DNA of 64,000 bases, taken from Epiperipatus broadwayi (lineage: Eukaryota > Onychophora > Udeonychophora > Euonychophora > Peripatidae). Positions 10,893 through 22,779 of the stretch are shown piece by piece; the first letter of the stretch is position 1, and every line of letters starts with the position of its first letter. The notes beneath the pieces were generated by a model that was given only the letters and a program-made list of their open reading frames with translations, did no database searches and was not told where the DNA came from. The position numbers and the translations under genes are program-made. The stretch spans positions 15,994,935 through 16,058,934 of the forward strand of contig JAQFVV010012402.1 of NCBI GenBank assembly GCA_028023455.1, in the 5' to 3' direction.

Positions 10893-13439
10893 TATTTGGT
10901 GTCTTTTTAAGAATTTTTTGTAAAGCCATGTGTATTTTAAAATTTTCCTAAACACCTAGCAACAAAAGGAAAATGTCTAATGCTTATAGTCAAATGCAGA
11001 CATTATTAGAATCACAGATAATTATACACACAATATCAGCAACTAAAAAAATGTTGATTACTTGGATCAACAAACTCATAGTTGATGTGTCTGATTTATA
11101 CTTGAAGTCAATGTGTGTTGTGTGTGTTCATGTTAAAATTAGCCCATTTATGAAAAATTGTGAGTTCTCATTTAAATTAATTTTATAAAAGTTTAAATCA
11201 ATGAAAACAACTTACCCATTTTTGCTTATTTAACAAACAATTGTAAACAGAGAAATACTTGAATGGTTCACAATCATTAGATAACCAAAGTGAGAATGCT
11301 TGACTCCACATTTAATGACTGAATGACTACTAGGCATCAAATTACCAATATAGATTAAGTAACAAACAGATAAATTTTTGAATTGGTGGAAAAAGTAAAT
11401 AAGTTTTCTCTGTGCAACAAAGGTGGAAGCATCTTTCTTTGCCTTTGAGACATATGGCGGTTTTAATATGTGATATTAATTTATAATATCATAACTATTT
11501 TTCTTTGATGTGATTGGCTACCTAAAATTGCAACTGACATCATAGTTAACAAATTTTCATCATTCTGAGCTTAATCAAAATTGCTAATAATCATAAATGT
11601 TGAACTATTTATATATTTCAGATGTATTTTACTTTTTGAGGCTATATTTTTCTTTAGTACTTTTTTATTTATCATCATTGTAATTATATTATTTATGTCT
11701 GTGCAAAATGAAATTTTCTACATCTAAATTTTTATCTTCATAAAATGATGCTCCATACTTCAAAAGATAAAAGACTGCTAACAAGTCTCCTTCTGTTTAA
11801 ATACAGAAGGACTTTGATCGTGTGTGATCTCACTTCTGGCCAAATAACTATCATAGATGACCATAAGTGATATTTTTTAAATATGCAATAATTGTAAAGT
11901 GATATGAAATGAATACTATTATAATTAATGGAAGGAAATGCAAGATTGCAGTCAGAACCAAGAAATATCCAGATTGTAAGTTGATTTGTTTCATGTCAAG
12001 CATTTGGATTCCCTGAAATATTTCTACATATATATTCCCATGGTACCGTCAGACTTCTGTTAAAAAACAATTGTTCTAAAAAGATTATATTAGTCAAAAT
12101 AGACCCTCGATAAATAAACCTATTTATTATGGAAAAGTGATCGATCTACAGTTTAATTTGGCAGTTGCAGAAACAAAAGTGTAATTTAGTACACATTGTT
12201 TTATTCTTAAAATTTAATAGCTCTTATTACTAATAACTGTTATTATTAACATGCCTGTTTCTCAAAAAGTAAAGCGAAATATAACAGCTTTCCTAATATT
12301 GGCATAATTTTCCGTAAATTGTTTACAGTAAATTTACAGTCAAATAGTCAACTAAGAACCAAAATGTTTTATAAAAAAGGTAAAAATTTCAAATTTCTCA
12401 AGTGATGAAAAAAATAATGATAATAATAAAAAAAACTAATGTCAACTTTTGCACTCGCCATGAATATAAAAAAAAAAGATAGTAAAAATAAAAAAGACAT
12501 TAAAGAAAAATGTCATGAAAACCAATAATAAGAATAAAGGAAAATGTTACTTGGGATAAGTAAATAAAATACATTCAAGAAAATAAAAAAAATAAAGTCA
12601 TGCTTAGTAAAACCTTTTGTAGTATTAAAAACACACTATGAAAATATAAATCTCTAATGTTTCTTAACAATAATAGTGCTTCAGATACAATTGATTCAGC
12701 GGAATTCTAAAAAATAAAGCAGAAAGAAAAAATTATGTTGAAAATAACACGTGCAAAATTCAACATTTAGTACTAATTTTTACACAATTTTTAGATTTTA
12801 CTTCTATCTAAACAAATGAAAAAACTAATAGGCCCAAACACACATTCTTCAGTAAATTAATTTACAGGCAAAAGATATTTGTGAATAGTCTTTTATTTGC
12901 CACATCAATTATTAGCATCAGAGAAAACAATGATCCATTAGATAATCAGTCATTTTATCTCATCCTTTATATTCTATTATTTAGAACAGCTCCAGAAATA
13001 TAACAATCAAAATATTAAATCTATAGCTACTTTCTCAGTAAGATCAACTACAGCATTAGAATATTTTTCAAAATAACAGTGTGAAGAATTGGAATCATTG
13101 CTGCAATTATTGTAAAAGCATGTGCTTTTGAAATAGACTTCAAATCATGATAAAACCTTTGAAACATAACAGTAGGGTGTTTAGAGCAGACAATATTTGC
13201 ATGCACTGATTTTTTTAAACTTTTTTTGTATAAATAGACAGTAGTGGATATAGATTGAGAGTTACTTTATCCCAAATATAGGAGAACAGTCAGCTTGGAG
13301 TTCTTTATTTTATTTTGTCAGACTTAAATTATTCCAGACAGTTGTTCTGATGCAAAAATCCTATTAAACCAGCCAATTTATATGACTTTGATACTTGAGA
13401 TCTCACATCAGTGCACCCTTTAATGTTAAAATGTTTAAT
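10893..13439. other. Stum intron, no gene seen
   Basis: AT-rich intron sequence. The short open frame at 10973-11188 has no recognisable content. About 12360-12620 is A-rich low-complexity DNA. About 12880-13440 may be the remains of the 3' part of the decayed element that follows. Confidence 0.4.
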
Positions 13440-14330
13440 ATCATTTTATAACACAAAGAACTATAGTCCAATCTAAATTGTAAATTTCTTCATCTTTTTT
13501 TAGGCTTTATAGTCATTTTAAAATCTGATTTCATGTTCTATTCATCAAACATATGATTAATAATATTCTGTGGTGTAAATACAAAAACATCATCTATATA
13601 ACATGTATGATGTATAACTTTATATATATTTAATATTGGAATTATGTCATCCTCTTTGATTGCCAATATCATGCTATAAACAATTATGCTAACATATAAG
13701 CTCACTGGCTAAGATTTTTTCATTTTATATACTTTACTTCTAAATGTTGCCACAACATTATTATCAGTCCAGGTTAAGAAATGAATTCTTTCTTATGTTC
13801 ATCTTTATTCTTAGTAATTACTAGATCATTGATAATCTTTATGGATTCTTTCTATTTACATATCCATATAATTCTGTGGCGATAAAAGAAGCCATTCAAT
13901 GTTCATTTGAAATAATAGTGTTTCTAATAATATTTACAAATTCAAATAAAGATTTAATTGTAAATTGTCTAAACCCAATTTTTTTAACATTTGGACCACA
14001 TCCTTCAATGCTTCATAATAATATACACCATCAAAATAAATTATTATTCTTAAAGGATAATGCTCTTTGTGCAACTGAATGTTGGCAAACAACTGTGACA
14101 AAATAGAGCTTGATGGATACCTATGCAAATATTGCTATCTGTTGTATAATTTATGCAAATATTTTTTAAGAACACATGCTATGAATTTTTGTTTATTAGA
14201 CTTATTATGCAAAATAAATATATAATGAATCAAAGAGCCATTAGTATTTAAATTAACAAAAAATGGGTCTCTTAAATCCTTAATGATAAACTTCAAACTT
14301 ATTGACAACCATAACTATGATGCTTACACA
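13440..14330 (-). pseudogene. Decayed reverse transcriptase with a YIDD box, perhaps Penelope-like
   Basis: On the - strand the translation at about 13605-13575 reads CYIDDVFVFTPQ, a good match to the catalytic Y-x-D-D box of reverse transcriptases. It is preceded at a suitable distance by a hydrophobic stretch and followed by N...DF.MTIKPKK. Further upstream on the same strand a 64-codon frame (14128-13934) contains LRIIIYFDGVYYYEALKDV, which looks coding but which I cannot place with certainty. Frameshifts and stops break the region many times. The spacing and the charged residues after YIDD would suit a Penelope-like RT, but other RT groups are possible. It is antisense to the Stum gene. 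Confidence 0.45.
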
Positions 14331-15290
14331 TTGAAAGTATACTCAGTCTATTTAATTTATTTTATTCTGTGTTATAGGGTTTTTCATATATATACACACA
14401 CAAAATATGTGTGTAGTTTGTATTAAATAAAATAAGTGGGCTGAAACTATTACATTTCTGGATAGTCTATTTGTAATAAATAAACACTATAAGGAATTGT
14501 TATATAAATCAAGATCCTTTATTCAGTATGAATTCATTAACAAATTTAAGCATGGCAATATTATTCAAGTTTATGGATTTTAACAAGTTTCTCACAAAAA
14601 TGTCATATTGATTTTTGATGCATCTTTTGAAAAGGCAGTATCCACAATAACTATTTAGCACATAATAAATTAATGTTATTTAACATAAATATTTCAGAAT
14701 GAAATAATCAAGTAGATGGCAATGTTATCTGCATATCCTTTTTCATCTTGCTCTTGTACGAGATGGGAAATTGGAATGATACTTTTCAGTTTTATAATAT
14801 CGTGTGGAATAGCAATTGCTGTTGCAATTAAAAATATTTTAATAATTAATAGAACATTATAGAATAAACAAATTTTCGAAAATTTGTAAGCCTTTCTTTC
14901 TCTTATCCCAAAATCTATTGTGTTGTATTAATGTATTAGAGTGATAGCAATTATTCCCATCTCATATAAGAGTAGTGCCAAGATGAGTATGTAGATAATT
15001 TTGCCATCTGTATGGTTATTTTACTCTACAATGCAATTGTTAATTATTACATAAAATTTTTGTTGAGATGTACATAATAAAAAGAAATATTTATTGCTTC
15101 AATAAAATGCAGTCTCTACACAGCTGTTTACATGATGATAAAAGAAAAGATCTAAGTTCATTATTGACTTATCAAACAAAAAATAAGTTTACAAATTAAA
15201 GTTTAAACTTTATGTATATATTAATTTTTTTTTCTAGTATCTAAGATAAATCTATATATGTTCATATATATGTTTTTTTGCTTGTTTCAG
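14331..15290. other. 3' end of the Stum intron
   Basis: AT-rich intron ending in a polypyrimidine tract and CAG at 15281-15290 (TGCTTGTTTCAG). About 14700-14990 contains near-complementary GAGATGGGAA and CCCATCTCATA words that could form a weak stem. Nothing else seen. Confidence 0.4.
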
Positions 15291-15334
15291 TGAAAGAATC
15301 AAAAATGGAAAAGCCATTAGGAGACCAAGTTTAA
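15291..15334 (+). CDS. Stum/Spec3 family protein, C-terminal coding exon
   Basis: After a strong acceptor (TTGCTTGTTTCAG) this exon continues the frame opened at 5023: the split codon C|TG gives Leu, then KESKMEKPLGDQV and a TAA stop at 15332-15334. The joined C-terminus (ILFIKLA + LKESKMEKPLGDQV) matches the length and character of the family tail; vertebrate STUM ends with a similar short polar tail of about 13-14 residues after the VILA-like helix end. The phase agreement (phase 1 on both sides), the correct tail length and the clean acceptor are the reasons for the call; no other exon in the intron fits as well. The 3' UTR follows, with AATAAA at 15570-15575. The exon is short, so a transcript would be decisive. 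Confidence 0.7.
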
Positions 15335-15569
15335 AACTATTTCTTCACTCAGTGTTTTCCAAGTATTCTTAAGAACGAGAATGCAAGATTTTAACAGAAT
15401 TCTCATTTTTGCTGTTCCTTAAACCTACAACTTTAAAGATGAATTTGTTTATTATATTTGTGGAATATATTTATTGTCAACTTTTTTACATTATATGTAA
15501 TTTTTATTGTAAGTCATACGTGTTTTTTCAAAAAAAAAAAAGTGATAATCATAATTGCATCTGTTTTTA

Positions 15570-15575
15570 AATAAA
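15570..15575 (+). promoter_or_regulatory. Candidate polyadenylation signal of the Stum-like gene
   Basis: AATAAA lies 236 bases after the TAA stop of the C-terminal exon. It is the likeliest 3' end, but such hexamers are common in DNA this AT-rich. Confidence 0.35.
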
Positions 15576-15819
15576 TACTCATTTCTTCATGTGATAATGA
15601 GCTTATTTGTGGAAATGCATATTAAAAGGAAAGTAAAATTTTTATTTTATTTTTTAATTATAATTTAAATAGTGATGAAACTATATAATAATTGTAAAAC
15701 ATGCAGGTATACATACATACAAGGGGGAAAAGTAACTAGAATTTTATATTTAAAAAATGTTTATTTATCTTCCAGTGTTATAAATTTAATCTCCTTAAAA
15801 GTATTGTTTATTTAATACA

Positions 15820-16415
15820 ATACACCAGTGCAAACATGTTTTTCACTTTTCAAAGTAGTCCAGAAACACAAAGTGAAATCTTTTAATGACGGCGTAATTT
15901 TTTCTTCACCACTTCTAGGTCTTCCGGAAAAAAAATTTAAGGCATTTTTTTTCATTTGAGAAAGTAAAAAGAAGTCACTTCGTTAGATATCAAGTGAATA
16001 TGGTTAATAGATAAACTAAGTCATGCTGAATTTAATTAAAAATTGTTTCACACTCAAGGTTTTGTATGCAGGCATATTCTTAGGGTAAAGCTTATACTCC
16101 TCACTTGGCATCAAAATGGGACACTTACATTTTACCACATCACACAAATGTTTCAGAACTCTTACAAACTAATTATGAGAGAAAAATGCCGTTAGTGTAA
16201 AAAAACAACAACAAAAAAGCATTGTCTTGATATTGGATTTCACTTGTCACACTTTTTTAGGATATGGTGAATTTTACACTTTTATTACACCATTGGTAAA
16301 CTTGTGTTTTCCCAGAACAGCTGTCTTGTAATCTTTTTCAAACATTGCAACTGTTTTTCATGTGATTTTCCTTAAATGAAAACAGAATTTCACATAATTC
16401 CTTCTTTTCAACCAT
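15820..16415 (-). pseudogene. Decayed, internally shortened mariner transposase
   Basis: Translation of the - strand gives mariner/SETMAR-like pieces in the right order. At about 16405-16340, YVKFCFHLRK.TWKTVAMF corresponds to the N-terminal helix-turn-helix start (IKFC.KLGKSA.ET..ML). At about 16080-16045 there is a NMPAYKTLSV segment like DNAPAHKS, with the catalytic Asp lost. At about 15985-15940, PYSLDI.RSDFFLLSQMKKN corresponds to PPYSPDLAPCDFFLFP.MKK. The end reads ITPSLKDFTL. The distance between the first and second pieces is hundreds of bases shorter than in a full transposase of about 345 residues, so the copy is internally deleted as well as frameshifted. Termini were not found. 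Confidence 0.7.
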
Positions 16416-17959
16416 TACAAAAATTGATAAATACACAAAATGCACTTTACAAAAAAATGTTCTACATGACATCACAATTTCACATGGTGATGTCATCAGG
16501 GTCTTGCGAAAGATATCTAGCATCAGAAGCATATATGACAATAGGCATGCTCGCCAGAGAATAATTCTGATTATTTTTGGTCTCTCCTCATATGTTTTGG
16601 ATATATAGTAATATATCCAAGATATACATATAATACTAGAAAAATGACATTATTTATAATAATGATAAGAGTGGTAAATCCTAGGATTGGTGCCTGCAAG
16701 AAATTTTTTTTAATTTACAGTCTGCATATCGACATTCATCTAATAAACCAAAATGACACTGGCTTTTTTTATCATCCAACTAATAATAATTAGATATCCA
16801 TTCACTTAACATTGTGATAGTTGGTTTTGAGCTAACTACCTGAAAAAAAATCTTATATCTACTCTTGACTTTAAAAAAATTTCAAGGCTCACTCAGCTGG
16901 AACTCAAACACCAAACTGTGTAAAGAAAGTTATATATATACATATCATTTAATGGTCTACTAATTATATAGTTAACAAGTAAACTGAGTCTTAGGCAGGA
17001 TTGTTCTTTATTCTTTATATTTTTATATTATTTTTGAGAAATTTATTTTAAAAATATAATAACTAATAATAGTATATGTGATACATAAACCTAGACCATA
17101 TAATGGAAAATACAAATTACAATATTATTTTTTTTATAGAAGACATAGTTCTTTTGTTAAAAAAAAAAGAAGATGAAATTAATGTATTATTTAACATAAG
17201 TATAGAAAAAGAAGATGAGTATTGAATTTAGTAACACAAAGTTAATGATATTGATAATAAATAGTTAAAAAAATAAGAATAATAAATGGAAAGTAGGAAA
17301 ATTATTGATAGCAGTAAAATTATATTTTATGTAGAAATTAAAATTATTAAAAATTTTATAATTCAAAATAAATATTTTTTTTAAAATAGCTAATCTTTTG
17401 AGAATTTCAAAATCATAATAATAGTTAATCAATGTTTTTTTTTTAAAAAAAGAATTATATATATACACATAGCTTGCTGAATGTCTCTTTCATGGCATAC
17501 TTGTAATGTACCTGTCAGCCACAATCTAGAATTTAAATCCAGACTGAGTAAATTTGAAAATTTTATCAGATTCCAAACAGGCTTAGAATTTTTTTCCCAT
17601 ATATTGAATGTATCTAACATCCAAAATTTAGTATAAAGATATTCTTACAAATGATAAACAATGATAAGAAACTATTAAAAGCCTCCTCATTCCAGTATTT
17701 GAGAATCTAGTATTAACTTTATTAGACTGCTCACCCTTAAAGTGCTATTAGAGAATTCTTAGTTTTTCCATGTACTATTTAAAAGCCATTTTATGTTTAC
17801 ATAGCTTTAAAAGATTACAGTAATACCATTGAATTAATGTCATTGTGCTGCTAATGAGATATGGTATTAAAGTGGTGAACTTTTGAAACTCAAGATACAG
17901 CATCATTTCTTATACTCAAACCTTTTATGATCTCCCAATTAGCAAGCTATTTAACTGTT
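16416..17959. other. Intergenic DNA between mariner remnant and GPCR
   Basis: AT-rich, no supported gene. The small opposed frames at 16338-16564 overlap the mariner N-terminal remnant and are not genes. The frames at 17265-17620 are low complexity. Confidence 0.4.
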
Positions 17960-17965
17960 TTTATT
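17960..17965 (-). promoter_or_regulatory. Candidate polyadenylation signal of the GPCR gene
   Basis: AATAAA on the - strand (TTTATT on +) lies 118 bases after the GPCR stop codon, inside an A-rich run. Plausible but not specific in this sequence. Confidence 0.35.
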
Positions 17966-18082
17966 TTTTCACTGTTATCAAATAAGGGTAATGAATCTTA
18001 TGCATGATGACACATTAGTGACATTAAAGCATTTGTCACTAGCACATACACATACATGAAGTAAATAGTCTTATATGATAAA

Positions 18083-19030
18083 CTATGCATTGGGTAAAAG
18101 TTTAACTTTTCCACAGGTTAAAATGTTTATATATGCTGATCTAAATTTTTGATTAATGATTCCATATATTATGGGATCCCAAGAAGAATGTGACAAACCA
18201 CACAGTAAACTAAATCTCAAAAGTCCATCTGGTACTGCAAAATAGGTGCTTAGTAAGACAATAAATGAACCAGGGGACCATGAGGTTATAAATATAATGA
18301 ATATAATGAAAAGTAATCTTGTTACTTTGATATTTTCTTTTTGTCGACGTTCTGAAAGTATAGACGATTCTTTGTCTGGCCGATTTTCGATATTTTGCTG
18401 TGATTGTCGAATTTTGGAAAATATTTTGAAATAGCAAATGGCAATAGTACCACTTATTGGAAAAATTATTGTTGAAATAAAGGTAAATGCAAATAAAAAA
18501 CCAGCTGAGTCCCATTCATATAAGCAAATTTTCATTTTCAATTCAAAAGTCAAAGTAAAATAATCTAAGAGTAAAATAGAGTTAATCAGTAGAGAAATAG
18601 TCCAAGATATTATTAAAATAATAGCAATGTTTATATATGAGAAATATTTATTATATAAATATGAAGAGTGACATATAGATAGGTAGCGATTGAGGGCAAT
18701 AACTCCGGATGTAATATAGCCTTCTGTTAAGGCAACATACAAAAGCACAGCCAAATATCGACAACCATTATCAAGAGGTAACCCAAGAAATTTGTTGTAA
18801 ATGGGTTGAGGAATACAAAAAGTACATATCAATAATTCACTCACAGATAAATTTATTACAAAAACATTTGGAATTGTTTTCAAGTTTTGAGTACTTATTA
18901 TAGATAATATAATAAGACAGTTTCCAAAAATCCCCATAATGTGAATCACAAAAGTAATTATTTCATCAGGATAACTGAATTCAGATTTATTTTCTGTAAT
19001 GGAATTATTATTAAATGAAGAAAAATTCAT
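18083..19030 (-). CDS. Rhodopsin-family (class A) GPCR, melatonin/GPR84/moody-like
   Basis: A complete 315-residue receptor in one exon. The N-terminus carries three glycosylation sequons (N2, N8, N14). Seven helices can be placed at about 24-46, 56-77, 91-113, 132-156, 178-201, 237-260 and 268-290. Conserved landmarks are GN (36-37) in TM1, LSVSE in TM2 where LAxxD is usual, Cys90 and Cys169 for the TM3-ECL2 disulfide, NRY (114-116) in place of DRY, SWSP (250-253) in place of CWxP, and DPIIY (285-289) in place of NPxxY, then helix 8 NQKFRSAY. The NRYLSICH and GIINQKFR words resemble melatonin receptors and the invertebrate moody/Tre1-like and GPR84 groups. The ligand cannot be told. The C-tail is very short and has one cysteine (306) for possible palmitoylation. 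Upstream, TTTTTATTTATAG ends 14 bases before the ATG, a possible acceptor for a 5'-UTR exon. Confidence 0.88.
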   Translation of the reverse strand: MNFSSFNNNSITENKSEFSYPDEIITFVIHIMGIFGNCLIILSIISTQNLKTIPNVFVINLSVSELLICTFCIPQPIYNKFLGLPLDNGCRYLAVLLYVALTEGYITSGVIALNRYLSICHSSYLYNKYFSYINIAIILIISWTISLLINSILLLDYFTLTFELKMKICLYEWDSAGFLFAFTFISTIIFPISGTIAICYFKIFSKIRQSQQNIENRPDKESSILSERRQKENIKVTRLLFIIFIIFITSWSPGSFIVLLSTYFAVPDGLLRFSLLCGLSHSSWDPIIYGIINQKFRSAYINILTCGKVKLLPNA

Positions 19031-19067
19031 TGTAATCTTCTTATCTATAAATAAAAATCAAAAACAA

Positions 19068-19152
19068 TATATACATGCAATTACATACATGCATATATAT
19101 ATATATATATATATAATTACATACATGCATATATATATATATATATATATTG
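19068..19152. repeat. Duplicated TACATACATGC(AT)n microsatellite
   Basis: Tandem copies of a TTACATACATGC word, each followed by a run of AT, lie just upstream of the GPCR start codon. Length is likely to vary between individuals. Confidence 0.9.
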
Positions 19153-20990
19153 TAACATAAATACGGAGATCAAAGATCCGTTGTAACTTAAATAATTGCT
19201 CAAAAGAATTCAAATATAAATTTTACCATTTTATATCTGAATAGTAGCTATACGTTATTGAACAAATATATTAAAACATCATTGGATTAAATGAAACATA
19301 TTTCTATAAATAGAGTTCTCAAGATATCACAATATCAATCATGAGAAACAATAATGCCTGGAGACTAATCATTTAAGGTGTCTGGCCTATTTCAAACCCT
19401 GGTTAGGCAGGCATTGTATCATCAATAAACAAGTAGAAACCATAAACAATTATCAAGAACAAACTATTATAATTCAGGAAATAACATCAAGTGGGTGAGT
19501 ACACTAGTAACTCAATAAAATATATTCTCAGGTATACAGAAGGTAGATTTTATTCACTTTCATCTCTTGGTTTGATGTCAAGTGCATATTTAAATAAATA
19601 ACAAGTGAATATGGTCTAGCAGGGTGCCACTAGATTATCTGAACCTAGACACAGTTATATCTTATAACCTTTTCACATGTACCAGGTTTGAATCCCTTGG
19701 TGGTCCTTTATTACTAATAAAAATGGAGGATTTTGCTTTTTTTTAGATCCATATCACTGTATGCACTAATATTTAGGTAAACATAAATCATCCTTAAACT
19801 AAAGTGAAGTATATAAAATTCATTAGACAGAAAGCATTTCCCAGATCTTAACATAATAAATGTGTTTCGATGTCTTTATAAGTTTTACTAGCTCAGATTA
19901 CTATTAATTTAGGATGGCAATTCACTCATCCTTGCATGATATAGATGATGGAATGGTGGTTATTAAATTATTCACAAATGTCAACTAAATACCATGAAAT
20001 TACTATTTATTTATGGCCTTTAAACATTTATCTATCTCATTAAGTAAAATGTGATGACGACAATGATAACGATAATGGTTTCAACCACAGCTTTAGGACT
20101 AAGCCTAATCATAAAATTTATTTTCAGAAATTAATAATTAGTGGTTAATCTTAGTATATCTAATTGAAACTTAAATAGCTAATAGTCACCTTGGTGATGA
20201 ATGATCATAACTAATAAAAAAATATATATGCCTCTGTTTAATAAAACAAATTAACATTTATTACTGCATTTCTAACGTATACATAAAAATTTCTATATCT
20301 ACATGAAAATCGATATTAATAACAACAATAATCATAATCAACTGTTTTAAAATCATAACATTAATTTTAAATTCTTTCCCCTTTCCCATCAAATATATAT
20401 AATGTATTTCAAATTGGATACCAAGTTTGCTAAAGTTTTCAATTCACAAGAAAATATTTCATAAAAAAAATATTCACTCTTTTTTTCTCTCTTTTGCACA
20501 CATACTTTTACAATCTAACCTGTAAAGTAAAATGATTAAAAATAAATGTTAGTAAAATTGGAAAGAGCAAGTTTGTTAGAAACAAGTTTTAAAGTACCTT
20601 TTTCTCCCTCTCCCTTCTAAGCTCTGAAATGCTATACTTTAACTTAAAACACAAATAATCCAATATTTCAATACTGCCTCTTATTTTACATTCACACAGT
20701 TACATATATGCAACAAGTATTATTATGTATGTGCATGTTTATCCCCATGAAAACTAAAAGATTATTTAAAACCAAAATAATAATACAAAAAATTTTTTTT
20801 TACATATCAATAACATTTCATAACTTTAGGTTAATAGTCAATCATAATTTTAGTACATATAAAATCATTAATGAAGCTTATGGTTATCACTAGTAAGCAA
20901 TTCTTGGTTTCAATCGATCATAGCTGTTTTATAAGTTCTGAGATAACAAATGAAAATATACAACTTTATTGCTAAAGTTTTACTAAGTCT
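19153..20990. other. Intergenic DNA upstream of the GPCR
   Basis: No supported gene. About 19615-19700 has a box-A-like TAGCAGGGTG and a box-B-like GGTTTGAATCC that could be an old tRNA-derived SINE, but spacing and tail are not clear enough to call it. Any 5' UTR exon of the GPCR would lie here. Confidence 0.35.
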
Positions 20991-21960
20991 CTGATATCAT
21001 AAAGAAAATATATATAAAAAATTCATATTATCAGTTCTATTCTTTGGTAGCAACTTCCAATGATTCAAATTTATCTTGTTTAATATCAATTTCCGTGTTT
21101 CTTTGGAACCATCTCTTTAAGTGTATAATTATTTGATGGTGATGATTCTACTGAGGTTATTTGCTTTAATGGGAATCGTATTGGCACTGGAACTTTTCTT
21201 CTCTTCCTGTTAAGCATGATTCTTTTAATTGATGAAGTATATCAGTTGTCTTCAGGTTTATACTTTTTTCTTGGGTTTAAACTCAGTCACTGGATTCAAT
21301 TTGTAGTAGATGATTCAATTTGTACTAGATGATTTAATACTTATTAATTGATTAATCATTTTCCTTCAGCTTTCAAATGCAGGTGAATCTTTTCTCTTAC
21401 TGAAAATATCGCATTTCTTTCAGTCATCGGGTGTATAATATTTTAATTTCAGACAAGACTTTTATTACTTTTTTCCTCTTCCTATATGATGTGCTAGCTC
21501 TGGGGGCCAGAAAAGCCCAAGATGACCTATATATTTTTCCTAGCCCGACATCCTTATATTTTAATCTTCAAAAACTTTATATTAAAAAAAAGATTTTAAA
21601 ATTGATATCTGATGAATCAAATGCTTGTCTTTTAGTTTCAATATTTAAAAAAAAATCTCCTGATTTTTTTCCAGACATGTTTTATACTTGATTTTTGAGT
21701 CAACTCACCCAATGAGTGATAGTGTGACTTTCTCTGGAAACACACTACCTTGATTTTTCAGACTAATCCTGTTTTGAAGTAAAAATTGTCTTAATCTTTT
21801 TCTTGACATCTCTGTCACAAATGTAACACCTAAAATTTGAGCTGCTTTCTTTGATCAAGCTGATGGGACAATTTTAAACTTAGCGCTCTCACCAAGCTTT
21901 GCTTTAACAGAAAAACAACCAATCTTTATAAAAACAAAATTGTTACAAAAATATATATCT
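20990..21960 (-). pseudogene. Unidentified decayed coding-like region
   Basis: The - strand holds protein-like stretches in loosely consistent order with few stops. At about 21935-21690 it reads GCFSVKAKLGESAKFKIVPS, a stop, then AAQILGVTFVTEMSRKRLRQ and FLLQNRISLKNQGSVFPEKV. At about 21500 it reads LGKIYRSSWAFLAPRASTSY. At about 21230-21090 it reads KRIMLNRKRRKVPVPIRFPL followed by KQITSVESSPSNNYTLKEMV. The composition (basic, serine-rich, GC higher than neighbours) is unlike the surrounding AT-rich DNA. I do not recognise the protein. A processed pseudogene of a nuclear protein, or the relic of an uncharacterised transposon, would both fit. No splice junctions that would make it a live gene were found. 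Confidence 0.35.
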
Positions 21961-22582
21961 AATTTAACAGATTTTCTCTTTCTTTTTCAATATGTAATAA
22001 AATATACATTTATGTATGTAATGTACACACACACTTATTCAACTCATTTATAAAACTGGCCTATAAAATAATCCAAATGCTTTCCAGAAATTATAATTTT
22101 AATATCGAAAATTAAATTCTTAACTTTCAAATCCTAAACTATAACTCTTAAAAAAAAATAGAAATAGAATAAAATATTAGAATTTAGCAAATGTAGGTTA
22201 GCTTTGAAGAGAGTTTAATATTTGAAATATACAATGGTAATTAAATAGCTTTCACACACACTTCCTATATATGTGTTATTACTCTATTTTTTTTTAACAA
22301 AAAAAAATAAATATTGAATAACTAACCATGTATACTACTCTTTTTGAGTTTTTTATTAACACACAACCAAATAAAGAGCATAACTGTTGCCCCACTCTCT
22401 TTCTGTCATAAGCTTTTAGAACTGGATCTTGTAGGGTTTAAACTTGGGTGCCCTACAGCTTCCTTTACTATATAAAAATGTGATGATGATTTTGTTCCAC
22501 ATTTTCTTTCATGCCCATTACTACAAATTTAGCTAATGACTAAATTGTAATGGCACAACATATATATATTATATAATAAAGG
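21961..22582. other. AT-rich DNA, no gene seen
   Basis: Low-complexity AT-rich sequence with short poly-T and poly-A runs. Nothing recognisable. Confidence 0.4.
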
Positions 22583-22735
22583 ACTTGAACTCAGACTTTC
22601 AAACGCCCCACCACTATCCATTCCATCTTATTCAATTGATATACATGCACATGAAAAAGATAAATGATCTTCAATATATGTATTTTTTGCTGAACCAGCA
22701 TTCATCAGTTGGTCCAGATCACCATCTCCCACACA
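22583..22735 (+). repeat. Interspersed repeat R2, copy 1
   Basis: The segment from CTCAGACTTTCAAACGCCCC to CAGTTGGTCCAGATCACCAT matches the copies at 44936-45043 (+) and 45345-45490 (-) over most of its length. Shared words include ATCAGTTGGTCCAGAT and a GATAAATGAT.TTCAATATA block. There is no coding capacity, and the class is unknown. Confidence 0.6.
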
Positions 22736-22779
22736 TAAATATATACAATAATGCTAGTATAGACAATTTTTTTTTTAAT

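Noticed and set aside
16338-16564. Two opposed small frames as possible genes
   Set aside because: They overlap the N-terminal remnant of the decayed mariner transposase.
18210-18515. Frames overlapping the GPCR in other registers
   Set aside because: They are shadows of the receptor, which has all the conserved motifs.
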